Positions 24,345 through 32,933 of a DNA stretch of 38,093 nucleotides are shown here, in pieces. The notes below the pieces were generated by a model. It was not told the DNA's origin, ran no database searches, and saw nothing but the letters and a program-made list of their open reading frames with translations. The position numbers and the translations under genes were made by a program. How positions within the stretch are numbered: position 1 is the first letter of the stretch; every line of letters begins with the position of its first letter. Source of the DNA: Desulfuromusa sp. (lineage in GTDB: Bacteria; Desulfobacterota; Desulfuromonadia; Desulfuromonadales; Geopsychrobacteraceae); NCBI GenBank assembly GCA_021157505.1, contig JAGGWI010000024.1, positions 1 through 38,093 on the forward strand. Reading direction: 5' to 3'.

Positions 24345-25487
24345 TTATCGCCGTTTCAGCCAGGTTAGCGGATTAACCGGAGAACCTTTAGAACGAATTT
24401 CAAAATAAATACTGTCACGTCCGCTCAAACCACTATATCCAAGTAAATCACCGGCAGAGACCCGGTCACCCAGCTCTTTCTGGATCCGATCGGTCTGTGC
24501 ATAAAGGGTATGATATCCCCCTGAGTGACTGAGGATAATCAGATTTCCGTAACCTTTGAAATAATCGGCAAAGACAACCTTGCCAGCGGCAACTGCAAGA
24601 ATTGAACTGCCAGGAGGAGTGGCTATTTCAATGCCATTACTTTCATAGTAGGTCCCTAACTTGGCATCCTTCTGCTTGCCAAACTCAATCACCACACGCC
24701 CATTAACCGGCCAACCCAGTTGACCCTGCCCGACCGCAAAATTTTCTGCAGATGGACCCGTTGCAGGCGGCGGCTGTTGTTCAAGCTTACTGATCAAAAC
24801 TTTCAGTCTTGCCGCATTTTCCTGCAGGTAAATAAGTTCATGGGTCAGTTTCTTTTTATCGGTGCGGGCCTGTTTCAACAATCGTGCCTGTAGTCGACGC
24901 CCTTTTACAGCCACTTGTCGCTGTTGCTGAGCCACGTCCAAAAGCTCACTCTGTTGTTGTTTCAAAGATTTTAATTCCAGCAAATCCTGTTGTTGAGCCT
25001 CGGTAGCTTGGCGGTATTCTGCCAATAACTCTTTATCATACTGAAGAATTCTATTCAAATAATGATATTGTTGCGCCATTTCAGTCGGTGAGTCAGCTGA
25101 AAAAAGAATTTTCAGCGAACCAGCTTCCCCCTCTTTATAAAGGGCAATCAGCCTCTTTTCCAATTTCAAGCCAATTAATCTAACACTTTTCTGGCTATCT
25201 TTAATGTTTTTTTCCTGTTGTTCAATCTTCACCTGCAATTTTTTTAAATCTGTTTTATAAACACCAATCCGCCGCGCAATCTGCCCCAGCAATTTTTTTA
25301 TAAGTGCCAGTTCCCTGCTGACATTGATTTCTGATTGTTTTTTATTCTGCAGAGCTGTCTCAGCACGATCAATCCGGGCTCTTATACTTTCCAATTGGGA
25401 ACGATGATCGGTCAGACCAGCCCAACAGGGGTTAACCAAACAAAATAATAACAGCCAGCAAATGGCAATTGACAAGACTCTGCTCAT
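24345..25487 (-). CDS. envC: Murein hydrolase activator EnvC
   Basis: The start at 25487 is chosen because it lies four bases after the ftsX stop; the longer frame to 25532 would overlap ftsX by 41 bases. The 380-residue protein has a signal peptide, a long coiled coil (about 25-240) and a C-terminal LytM/M23 domain. In the LytM domain the zinc ligands are degenerate: NGIEIATP replaces the usual HxGxD-type start and SIYFEI replaces the HxH strand. This matches EnvC proteins that activate amidases rather than cut peptidoglycan themselves. It should be recruited by the periplasmic loop of FtsX during cell separation. Confidence 0.92.
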   Translation of the reverse strand: MSRVLSIAICWLLLFCLVNPCWAGLTDHRSQLESIRARIDRAETALQNKKQSEINVSRELALIKKLLGQIARRIGVYKTDLKKLQVKIEQQEKNIKDSQKSVRLIGLKLEKRLIALYKEGEAGSLKILFSADSPTEMAQQYHYLNRILQYDKELLAEYRQATEAQQQDLLELKSLKQQQSELLDVAQQQRQVAVKGRRLQARLLKQARTDKKKLTHELIYLQENAARLKVLISKLEQQPPPATGPSAENFAVGQGQLGWPVNGRVVIEFGKQKDAKLGTYYESNGIEIATPPGSSILAVAAGKVVFADYFKGYGNLIILSHSGGYHTLYAQTDRIQKELGDRVSAGDLLGYSGLSGRDSIYFEIRSKGSPVNPLTWLKRR

Positions 25488-25491
25488 TATT

Positions 25492-26388
25492 CTAGATACG
25501 AACAAAACGTCGTAAAGATGACAGGCTACCAAGAACCCCTAAGATAACCCCGGCGGCGACTAGAATAACCTGCTGATTCAGCGTCAGAAAAAGGAGATTA
25601 AAATCGGTTGGAGTCAGCCAGAAGGAACTCAGACTGCGGGAAATGACAAAGACAAAAGAGAGCGCTAAGAACGCCAGCGCCAACAGACCGCCCAATAACC
25701 CCTGGATAGCCCCCTCAAGCATAAACGGAATTTTGATGAAACGCATCGTCGCACCAACCAGGGCCATAATTTCAAGCTCATCGCGCCGGGCATAGAGTGT
25801 GAGTTTAATAGTATTTGAAACGATAAAAAGAGCCGCAAACAACAGGAACCCGCCAAGAACAATACCGATAAATCGTAACATATGGACAAAATCGTTAAAA
25901 CGCTTCAACCACTTCTGCCCATAGCGTAGATCATCAACATCAAGAATCTTTTCCAATTGCTCAATCACCCTGACTATTCCCTGTTGATTCCGATAGGCAG
26001 GATAGAGACCCAGCTCAAAAGAGGCGGGTAGCAATCTGGGGCTGACCCCTTCCAGCAAACTGGCATCGGCACCTAAATGCTTTTTAAAGCGCTGCATCGC
26101 AGCAGCTGGAGAAACATAATTGACCGCCTCTACTTCGGGAAAACTTTTCAGCTTTTTAGTCAGTGCTGCCAGGTTCTGTGTTGCTGGAGGTTTTTGCAGG
26201 TAGGCAATAACGTGAATTTCCCTGCTCCAACGAGAGGCTAATTGTTCGACATTGACAACAATCAGAAAAAATGTTGCCACAATTGCCAGAGCAATAGCCA
26301 TGGTCAAAATGGATGCTGAACAAAGAAACGGCCACTGCCGCATGTTGCGCAGGGCACGTAATATAAAGTAGTGAATTTTATCCAGCAC
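25492..26388 (-). CDS. ftsX: Cell division protein FtsX
   Basis: This 298-residue permease-like protein has the FtsX layout. A short cytoplasmic N-terminus leads to membrane helix 1 (about 19-45), then a large extracytoplasmic domain (about 46-170). Three further helices follow near 173-199, 222-250 and 268-292. It starts at a GTG with CTGGAGG eight bases upstream. With FtsE it forms an ABC-type complex that transmits ATP hydrolysis across the inner membrane to EnvC. FtsE is encoded 58 bases upstream and EnvC four bases downstream, the usual order. Confidence 0.94.
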   Translation of the reverse strand: MLDKIHYFILRALRNMRQWPFLCSASILTMAIALAIVATFFLIVVNVEQLASRWSREIHVIAYLQKPPATQNLAALTKKLKSFPEVEAVNYVSPAAAMQRFKKHLGADASLLEGVSPRLLPASFELGLYPAYRNQQGIVRVIEQLEKILDVDDLRYGQKWLKRFNDFVHMLRFIGIVLGGFLLFAALFIVSNTIKLTLYARRDELEIMALVGATMRFIKIPFMLEGAIQGLLGGLLALAFLALSFVFVISRSLSSFWLTPTDFNLLFLTLNQQVILVAAGVILGVLGSLSSLRRFVRI

Positions 26389-26446
26389 CGCTGGAGCCTC
26401 CAGTTCAATATGTCAGCTGCGTAGTAAAGGTTTACCAACCAACCAT

Positions 26447-27124
26447 TTACAGGTGTAATGGTTGCTGATCCCCCACTAACTCCCCCTGATCCAGAGTTAA
26501 CACCCGCCGTGGAAAACGCTGGTTCAGACTATGGTCATGAGTTGCCAGGAGAATGGTTGTGCCGCGTGCATTGGCACGCTTGAACAGATCCATAATTTCA
26601 TAAGTCACTTCCTGATCCAGATTGCCGCTGGGTTCATCAGCCAGCAGAATTAAAGGATCAACAACCAGGGCACGAGCAATGGCGATGCGTTGTTGCTCCC
26701 CCCCCGAAAGTTCCAGGGGCTTTCGCTGCAGCCGGTGCTCTAAACCCACCTCCTTTAAGACCTGGTAGACTTTTTTACTCACTTCATAACGTTTTTTACC
26801 CTGTGCCTCCAGAGCGAACGCTACATTCTCATAAACTGTTCGACTCTGCAACAACTTGAAATCCTGAAAAACCACGCCAATTTTACGGCGCAGAAAAGGT
26901 ATCTGCCGACTGCGAATACGCGAAACATTTTGACGATCGACCAAAATCTGTCCGCGTGTCGGCTTTTCTGCAGCATAAATCATCCGCAATAAAGTCGTTT
27001 TTCCTGCCCCGGAGGCACCGGTAATATAGAGAAACTCTCCCTTACCCACCTGCAGGGTTAAATCTTTCACTGCTGCCGCAGAATCACCACTATATTTTTT
27101 AGAGACATTATAGAATTGTATCAT
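26447..27124 (-). CDS. ftsE: Cell division ATP-binding protein FtsE
   Basis: This 225-residue ABC ATPase shows Walker A GASGAGKTT (36-44), Q-loop FQDFKLL (86-92), signature LSGGEQQ (139-145) and Walker B LILLADEP (158-165), with the SGNLD D-loop typical of FtsE/LolD. Identity as FtsE rests on the adjacent ftsX and envC genes. It is the first gene of the five-gene envelope cluster; no strong promoter or ribosome-binding site is obvious in the 100 bases before it. Pta precedes it on the same strand. Confidence 0.95.
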   Translation of the reverse strand: MIQFYNVSKKYSGDSAAAVKDLTLQVGKGEFLYITGASGAGKTTLLRMIYAAEKPTRGQILVDRQNVSRIRSRQIPFLRRKIGVVFQDFKLLQSRTVYENVAFALEAQGKKRYEVSKKVYQVLKEVGLEHRLQRKPLELSGGEQQRIAIARALVVDPLILLADEPSGNLDQEVTYEIMDLFKRANARGTTILLATHDHSLNQRFPRRVLTLDQGELVGDQQPLHL

Positions 27125-27224
27125 GAAAGTTCACTTTAACGTTTTGGAAATACCCTTTAATACATTAACCTTAGTTACCTGAAAACATGATATCAAGGTT
27201 AAAAAGTATTGTTCTACAATACTC

Positions 27225-28226
27225 TTATCCCTGGGCCTGAACTGCTGTAATTGCTGAGACATTGACGATATCAGCAACGGAACAACCACGGGATAAATCA
27301 TTTATCGGCTTTGCCAGTCCCTGGATAATCGGGCCAACCGCCTCTGCTCCCGCGAGTCTCTCAACCAATTTATAGCCAATATTTCCGGAATCCAGATCAG
27401 GAAAAATCAGCGTATTGGCTTGACCAGCGACACTGGAACCAGGAGCTTTTTTGTCACCAACCTTCGGGATCAGAGCAGCATCGACCTGCAATTCACCATC
27501 AATCAGCAAATCTGGAGCCAATTCCCGAGCGATATCAAGAGCCTGTAGAACTTTGTCACAGTCGCTGTGAGATGCACTCCCTTTGGTCGAAAAGCTGAGC
27601 ATCGCTACCCGGGCATCGACACCAAGAAAACTTTTGCAACTGACCGCGGTACTGACGGCAATTTCTGCCAACGCCTGAGCATCCGGGTTGGGATTGACCG
27701 CACAATCGGCAAAACAAAGGGTACCATTTTCACCAAACTCCGGCGTCTTGGTGACCATCAGAAAAACCGAGGAGACAGTATTCATTCCCGGTGCGGTGCC
27801 AACCACCTGAAATGCCGCACGCAAAACGTCACCAGTCGTATTGGCTGCCCCGGCAACAGCACCACCTGCGTCCCCCTTATGCACCATCATAGCGGCGAAA
27901 TAAAGATTGTCATCTGCGCTCAAAAGGGCAATGGCATCAGCATGACTCAAACCCTTTTTTTTACGCAGCTCAACTAATTCTTCAGCATAGACATTAAGCT
28001 TCTCAGAATTTTTCGGCTCAATGATGGTCACATGATCAAGAGAGACTCCCAGCGCAGTAGCCTTGGCGTTGAGTGTTGTCGGGTTACCTAAAAGGATAAT
28101 ATCAGCCAGGTTGTCACCAACAATCTGTGCTGAAGCTTCAACCATACGATCATCATATCCTTCTGGCAGGACAACAGTCTGTAAATCAGCACGAGCTTTC
28201 GTTTTAATTTGATCAACAAGATGCAT
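27225..28226 (-). CDS. pta: Phosphate acetyltransferase
   Basis: The start at 28226 is chosen for TAGAGGAGG seven bases upstream; the open frame to 28334 is an extension without support. The resulting 333-residue protein has the length of the short, single-domain Pta that interconverts acetyl-CoA and acetyl phosphate. It begins MHLVDQIKTKARADLQTVVLPEG and carries family blocks such as GDAGGAVAGAANTTGDVLRA, GVDARVAMLSFSTKGSA and DGELQVDAA. No ackA is adjacent in the window. In acetate-oxidising relatives Pta with AckA activates acetate. The separate BioD/DRTGG protein at 12421 resembles the regulatory half of longer Pta enzymes. Confidence 0.94.
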   Translation of the reverse strand: MHLVDQIKTKARADLQTVVLPEGYDDRMVEASAQIVGDNLADIILLGNPTTLNAKATALGVSLDHVTIIEPKNSEKLNVYAEELVELRKKKGLSHADAIALLSADDNLYFAAMMVHKGDAGGAVAGAANTTGDVLRAAFQVVGTAPGMNTVSSVFLMVTKTPEFGENGTLCFADCAVNPNPDAQALAEIAVSTAVSCKSFLGVDARVAMLSFSTKGSASHSDCDKVLQALDIARELAPDLLIDGELQVDAALIPKVGDKKAPGSSVAGQANTLIFPDLDSGNIGYKLVERLAGAEAVGPIIQGLAKPINDLSRGCSVADIVNVSAITAVQAQG

Positions 28227-28336
28227 CTTTTCCTCCTCTAAATATGATAATGTTCTAAACGAGGTGTAAGCTGTAAAGTTTTCATGTTTATACCTAATGG
28301 TAAAACCGGGGGTCAATCCTTTTTCACTTTTCATCC

Positions 28337-28395
28337 CTGGGAGACTGTCGAACTATCCATGAACTGTCAGTTCGTATAGTCCGACAGCCTCCTAG
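28337..28395. repeat. Minimal CTAG-family foldback element, copy 5 (59 bp)
   Basis: CTGGGAGACTGTCGAACTAT (28337-28356) pairs with ATAGTCCGACAGCCTCCTAG (28376-28395) with a few mismatches. Only about 19 bases remain between, themselves palindromic (GAACTG-TCA-GTTC region). One edge is CTAG and the other CTGG. It lies between the divergent pta and tonB-like genes. Confidence 0.78.
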
Positions 28396-28438
28396 CAGGC
28401 TGGTTGTATTTGACAACTCCATTTAAAATCATAAATCT

Positions 28439-29515
28439 ATGAATTTTCAGCGCTCTACTAAAATAACACGATCTAGTGACCGACCTCGGGCGCTCATTAT
28501 TGGTCTGTTGATATCGTTACTGCTGCACCTGTTGGTGGTTCTGTTTTTTTTTCTTTTTCCACAACAGGAACAGTTAGAGCCTAAGCGGCAGGAACCGACA
28601 ATTGTCCGTCTGATTGATCTCCCGGCAGAAATTGAAGAACCTCAACCGGAAGAAAAGAGCACCTTTGAGATCGATCAGCAACCAGTGACTCCCCCGCCGA
28701 CAACCCCGGTTAAATCATCTCGAAAAGCTGAACGGGATCAGAAGGTAGATCAGGAACAAGCTCCTGAAGCAGATGATGTCCGCGACCAGACCACGCAACC
28801 ACCTGAACCCAAGCTGCCACCTCAACAGTTGCAGAAACCGGAAAAAAAACCAATTCCACCGCCAAAAGAGGAAAAAATAAAGCCTCAACCAAAGACTCCC
28901 GAGCAGAAACCTGAAACAGTCTCTCCACCTCAGGAAAAACCGCTACCGGTAGATAAGGGTGAGCAGAAAAAGAGACAAAAAACGGATCAAAAAATAACCC
29001 AACCCATAAAAGAACAGCCGGTCACTGCTCCGACGACTGTCCCAGCGGAGCAACAGATATTAACGGTGCCGCCGCTAACCCTGGATCAACTGCTGCCCAA
29101 TTCCAACACTCTGGAGCAGATAGCCAGGGGCAGTCTGTCAAATCGCAACCGCAGAAAAGAGCGCGAAAATGTTGCAATTGGCGACGAGGTCTGGCTGAAC
29201 CTGGAGCAACATTTCCTGGCTTCGTTCTTTCGCCGTCTCCATGATAAAATTGATCTGGTCTGGAATTATCCACCCCAGGCCAGGAGGGATAGAAGCCAAG
29301 GAACCTTAGAATTATTAATTATTGTAGATAAAAAAGGGGAGTTAGTGGATGTCGATCTGGTCCGGACCAGCGGATCAGACATTCTGGATTCTGCAGCAAT
29401 TCAGGCGATCTACCGGGCGTCTCCATTCGGACCATTGCCGAAACGCTACCCGCATGACCTCCTTAAAATTCACGCCAATTTCCGCTATAGACTTGGTGGA
29501 AGAGCTATGTTTTGA
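28439..29515 (+). CDS. TonB-like energy transducer
   Basis: This 358-residue protein has a short basic cytoplasmic tail, one membrane helix (about 19-41) and a very long Pro/Glu/Lys/Gln-rich spacer (about 50-215). The C-terminal TonB domain (about 275-358) shows GTLELLIIVDKKGELVDVDL, SAAIQAIYRASPFGPLP and FRYRLG. It should couple the proton motive force via ExbB/ExbD to outer-membrane receptors, but no exbBD or receptor gene is nearby, so TolA-like or other partners are possible. No convincing ribosome-binding site precedes the ATG; an in-frame alternative start is not evident. It diverges from pta across a foldback element. Confidence 0.85.
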   Translation: MNFQRSTKITRSSDRPRALIIGLLISLLLHLLVVLFFFLFPQQEQLEPKRQEPTIVRLIDLPAEIEEPQPEEKSTFEIDQQPVTPPPTTPVKSSRKAERDQKVDQEQAPEADDVRDQTTQPPEPKLPPQQLQKPEKKPIPPPKEEKIKPQPKTPEQKPETVSPPQEKPLPVDKGEQKKRQKTDQKITQPIKEQPVTAPTTVPAEQQILTVPPLTLDQLLPNSNTLEQIARGSLSNRNRRKERENVAIGDEVWLNLEQHFLASFFRRLHDKIDLVWNYPPQARRDRSQGTLELLIIVDKKGELVDVDLVRTSGSDILDSAAIQAIYRASPFGPLPKRYPHDLLKIHANFRYRLGGRAMF

Positions 29516-29521
29516 CGCTAA

Positions 29522-29568
29522 AAACTGCGGATCAACAGCAGCACCATCCTGACATTGATCCGCAGTTT
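29522..29568. terminator. Hairpin between convergent tonB-like and gcvPB genes
   Basis: A 14-bp perfect stem joins 29522-29535 to 29555-29568 with a 19-nt loop. The flanks have only short A/T runs, so termination strength is uncertain, but the position between convergent stops supports the role. Confidence 0.65.
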
Positions 29569-29583
29569 GACAACAAAAAGAAG

Positions 29584-31041
29584 CTACCCTCTTTCCCAGC
29601 GCAACTTTGGATGACGTGCAGCAGCCGTTTCATCCAGACGTCTCACTTTAGCTCGAACCGGTGCCTGTTTAAGTAATTCAGGATGATTCTTTGACTCTGC
29701 TGCAATCGCCAGTAGTGCGTCACAGAACTCATCAATAGTCTGCTTACTTTCAGTCTCCGTTGGCTCGATCATCAGAGCGCCGTGGACAACCAATGGGAAA
29801 TAGATAGTTGGCGGGTGATAACCATAGTCAATCAGCCGTTTGGCAACATCAAGGGTGGAACAGTCATTCTGTAGTGCATCTTCAGAAAACACCACTTCAT
29901 GCAGAGAGCGTTGCTGATTTGGCAAATCGTATTCGTCTTCGAGTCGAGCACGAATATAATTAGCGTTGAGGACGGCCAGTTCAGACGCCCGTTTCAGCCC
30001 CTCGCCACCCATAGATAAGATGTAGCTGTAGGCACGAACTAAAATACCAAAATGGCCATAGAAGGATTTCAACCGTCCGATTGACTGGGGACAATTATAT
30101 TCCAGTTGATAACCCTCGTCTCCTTTGACAACAAGGGGAACTGGCATAAATGGTTTTAGTTTATCAACCACTCCAACCGGGCCAGAGCCCGGGCCACCAC
30201 CACCATGGGGGGTAGAAAAAGTTTTGTGTAAATTAAAATGCATGACATCAATGCCGATATCACCGGGGCGACTGAGACCCATCATCGCGTTGAGATTAGC
30301 TCCATCGCTGTAAACCAGCCCCCCACGCTCATGGACCAGATCACAGATTTCCCGGATATCGGCCTCAAACAAGCCGAGAGTATTGGGATTGGTGACCATC
30401 AGTGCCGCGACATCGTCATCCATCACAGCGGCAACCGCTTCTTTACTCAAAATCCCATCTGAGGCCACCGTAATAACCTCGTAGCCACAGAGGGCAGATG
30501 ATGCCGGATTCGTTCCGTGAGCCGTATCAGGGATAATAACCTTATGCCGTTTTTGACCCTTGGCTTCCTGCCAGGCCCGAATCATCAGCATCCCGGCAAA
30601 CTCACCCTGAGCACCCGCTGCCGGTTGTAATGTGATCGTCGGAAATCCGGAAATTTCACCGAGATCACGTTGCAAGTTATACATCAGTTCCAACGCCCCC
30701 TGGTTAAGAGCTTCCGGGGTCTGTGGATGGATATCAGTAAAACCGGGCAAACGTGCGGCCACTTCATTGATCTTCGGATTGTACTTCATGGTACAACTGC
30801 CAAGGGGATAAAAACCGCTGTCAACGCCGTAGTTCCAGGTTGATAAACGGGTATAATGGCGCACCACATCTACCTCTGAAAGCTCTGGAAAATCGGTGAT
30901 CTCTTCGCGAATCAAATGGCTGTCGGGAGTGACAGCTGGCACATCCAAACCGGCAACACTGTAACCAACTCGTCCCGGCTGGGATTTTTCAAAGAGTAGA
31001 TTCTCATTCAGAACCAGTCCACGACCCTCGGTACTCATCAT
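29584..31041 (-). CDS. gcvPB: Glycine dehydrogenase (decarboxylating) subunit 2
   Basis: This 485-residue PLP-dependent subunit of the split P-protein has HFNLHKTFSTPHGGGGPG with PLP-binding K273 and the GSCTMKYNP block (81-89). With GcvPA it decarboxylates glycine and loads the aminomethyl group onto lipoyl-GcvH. The ATG overlaps the gcvPA stop by four bases (ATGA), so translation is coupled; GCAGGAGG precedes it. It is the last gene of gcvT-gcvH-gcvPA-gcvPB. Confidence 0.97.
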   Translation of the reverse strand: MMSTEGRGLVLNENLLFEKSQPGRVGYSVAGLDVPAVTPDSHLIREEITDFPELSEVDVVRHYTRLSTWNYGVDSGFYPLGSCTMKYNPKINEVAARLPGFTDIHPQTPEALNQGALELMYNLQRDLGEISGFPTITLQPAAGAQGEFAGMLMIRAWQEAKGQKRHKVIIPDTAHGTNPASSALCGYEVITVASDGILSKEAVAAVMDDDVAALMVTNPNTLGLFEADIREICDLVHERGGLVYSDGANLNAMMGLSRPGDIGIDVMHFNLHKTFSTPHGGGGPGSGPVGVVDKLKPFMPVPLVVKGDEGYQLEYNCPQSIGRLKSFYGHFGILVRAYSYILSMGGEGLKRASELAVLNANYIRARLEDEYDLPNQQRSLHEVVFSEDALQNDCSTLDVAKRLIDYGYHPPTIYFPLVVHGALMIEPTETESKQTIDEFCDALLAIAAESKNHPELLKQAPVRAKVRRLDETAAARHPKLRWERG

Positions 31042-32387
31042 GCTTCACCTCCTGCCAGTGCGCTCACCAGTCGATCAATCTGTTCCCGGCTGTTCTGTTC
31101 GGTAACGCAGACCAGCAAACCATTTTCCAGATCGGAGTAATCCCTGCCAAGAGAAATTCCAGCTAAAATACCGCGCTGCTCCAACCGTTTTTTCAAAGTA
31201 GCAACCGGTTCGGAACAGGTAATGACAAATTCATTGAATGATGCACCGGGAAATGTCACCGAAAAGCCCTTAAGTTGACCGATTTTTTCTTTGGCATAAC
31301 TCGCTTTTGCATAGTTGACCTCTGCCAACTGACGTAATCCCTGTTTGCCATGTAAAGCCAGATAAATACTGACCATCAAAACACACATACCCTGATTAGA
31401 GCAGATGTTTGAAGTCGCTTTTTCGCGGCGGATATGTTGTTCGCGAGTCGCCAGAGTGAGAACAAACCCCCGCCTGCCATCCTTATCAGTTGTTTCACCA
31501 ACCAGGCGACCGGGGAGAACCCGCATATCTTTCTTCCGTACAGCAAAGAAACCTATCCCGGGTCCACCATAGGAGAGGGGGATACCAAAACTCTGCCCCT
31601 CGCCGACGACAATATCGGCACCCAGTTCTCCAGGAGATTTGTACAGCGCCAAGGCGAGAGGTTCCGGGACAGCAGCCACTAACCGGGCGCCGGAAGCATG
31701 AGTCAGCTCAGCAATGGTTGCCAGGTCTTCAATCTGGCCAAAGTAGTTTGGATAACCGACAACCACAGCAGCAACCTGATCATCAAGCATGGTTTGTAAC
31801 TCTACTTGATCGGTTAAACCATTCTGCAACGGAACATCAACCAATTCGATATCGAGATAGCGACAATAGGTTGCGGTCGTCTCACGGTACTGGGGCGGGA
31901 GCGCCTGTGATAACAAAACTTTTTTACGCTTTTTCCCGGCACGAATAGCCAGCAGAACGGCTTCTGCACAGGCAGAGGCACCGTCATACATCGACGCATT
32001 GGCGACATCCATCCCGGTCAATTGACAGATCAGCGTCTGAAACTCAAAGATAGCTTGCAAAGTTCCCTGGCTGATTTCCGGCTGATAGGGGGTGTAGGCA
32101 GTATAAAACTCACTTCGACTCACCAGTTGATCAACCACTGCCGGAATAAAATGGTTATAGGCACCACCACCAAGAAACGCATCCCAATCAGACACTTTTG
32201 AATTTTTCTCGGCTAACTCTCGCAAAAACTGCAAAACTTCAGATTCAGACCCTGCAGCTTTCAAATCAAGAGGTCTTTGCAAACGACAGTCCTCTGGAAT
32301 TCCAGAGAACAGCTCGTCAATCTTTGACACCCCAATTTGATCGAGCATTTGCTGTACATCCACATCGGTGTGAGGCAGATAACGCAT
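31038..32387 (-). CDS. gcvPA: Glycine dehydrogenase (decarboxylating) subunit 1
   Basis: The start at 32387 (MRYLPHT) has GAAAGGA five bases upstream; earlier in-frame Met codons overlap that site. The 449-residue protein is the N-terminal half of the P-protein, with a PLP-transferase fold lacking the PLP lysine, including the TPYQPEISQGTLQAIFEFQ and NASMYDGASA blocks. It forms a heterodimer with GcvPB. Separate PA and PB genes are the rule in many anaerobes and thermophiles. A 125-bp gap without other genes separates it from gcvH. Confidence 0.96.
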   Translation of the reverse strand: MRYLPHTDVDVQQMLDQIGVSKIDELFSGIPEDCRLQRPLDLKAAGSESEVLQFLRELAEKNSKVSDWDAFLGGGAYNHFIPAVVDQLVSRSEFYTAYTPYQPEISQGTLQAIFEFQTLICQLTGMDVANASMYDGASACAEAVLLAIRAGKKRKKVLLSQALPPQYRETTATYCRYLDIELVDVPLQNGLTDQVELQTMLDDQVAAVVVGYPNYFGQIEDLATIAELTHASGARLVAAVPEPLALALYKSPGELGADIVVGEGQSFGIPLSYGGPGIGFFAVRKKDMRVLPGRLVGETTDKDGRRGFVLTLATREQHIRREKATSNICSNQGMCVLMVSIYLALHGKQGLRQLAEVNYAKASYAKEKIGQLKGFSVTFPGASFNEFVITCSEPVATLKKRLEQRGILAGISLGRDYSDLENGLLVCVTEQNSREQIDRLVSALAGGEA

Positions 32388-32512
32388 AATCATCCTTTCA
32401 ATCAGCACATTAACCTATAGATACTAACTGACTGCTTTAGAAGAGTTTATATGTAGAAGTTTTCAGAAAAAAAACCGCAACAACACCAAAGAGAGATATC
32501 TCAATGAAGCCA

Positions 32513-32896
32513 TCAATCTTTTTCAACAAATTCCTTATAGGCAGTGACATTCATCAAACCATCCAAAACGGCAGGGTCAGCCAGCTTAATTTTAATCAAC
32601 CAGCCTTTGTCGTAGGGAGAATTATTCAGAGCTTCAGGCTCATCTGGAAGTGCTTCGTTGATCGCTACAACTTCGCCAGCCACTGGGGCGTAAACATCAG
32701 AGACAGCCTTAACTGATTCAACAACCCCAAATGTTTTACCCACTTCCAGCATATCACCAACTTCTGGAAGTTCAACAAAAACGATATCTCCCAGTTGATC
32801 CTGGGCAAAATTGGTAATTCCAACGGTAACAACATCGTTCTCAACCAACACCCACTCATGTTCTTCGGTGTATTTCAGTTCCTCAGGAAAATCCAT
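32513..32896 (-). CDS. gcvH: Glycine cleavage system H protein
   Basis: This is a 127-residue lipoyl carrier. The start at 32896 has GAGGAGG five bases upstream; the frame continues to 32923 but without a site. Lipoylation is expected at K63 in the sequence FGVVESVKAVSDVYAP. It shuttles the aminomethyl intermediate from the P-protein to GcvT and the dihydrolipoyl group to an L-protein, which is not encoded here. It lies 37 bases after gcvT. Confidence 0.97.
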   Translation of the reverse strand: MDFPEELKYTEEHEWVLVENDVVTVGITNFAQDQLGDIVFVELPEVGDMLEVGKTFGVVESVKAVSDVYAPVAGEVVAINEALPDEPEALNNSPYDKGWLIKIKLADPAVLDGLMNVTAYKEFVEKD

Positions 32897-32933
32897 CATA
32901 TCCTCCTCAAAAGAAAGGCCCAATCGGCATGTT

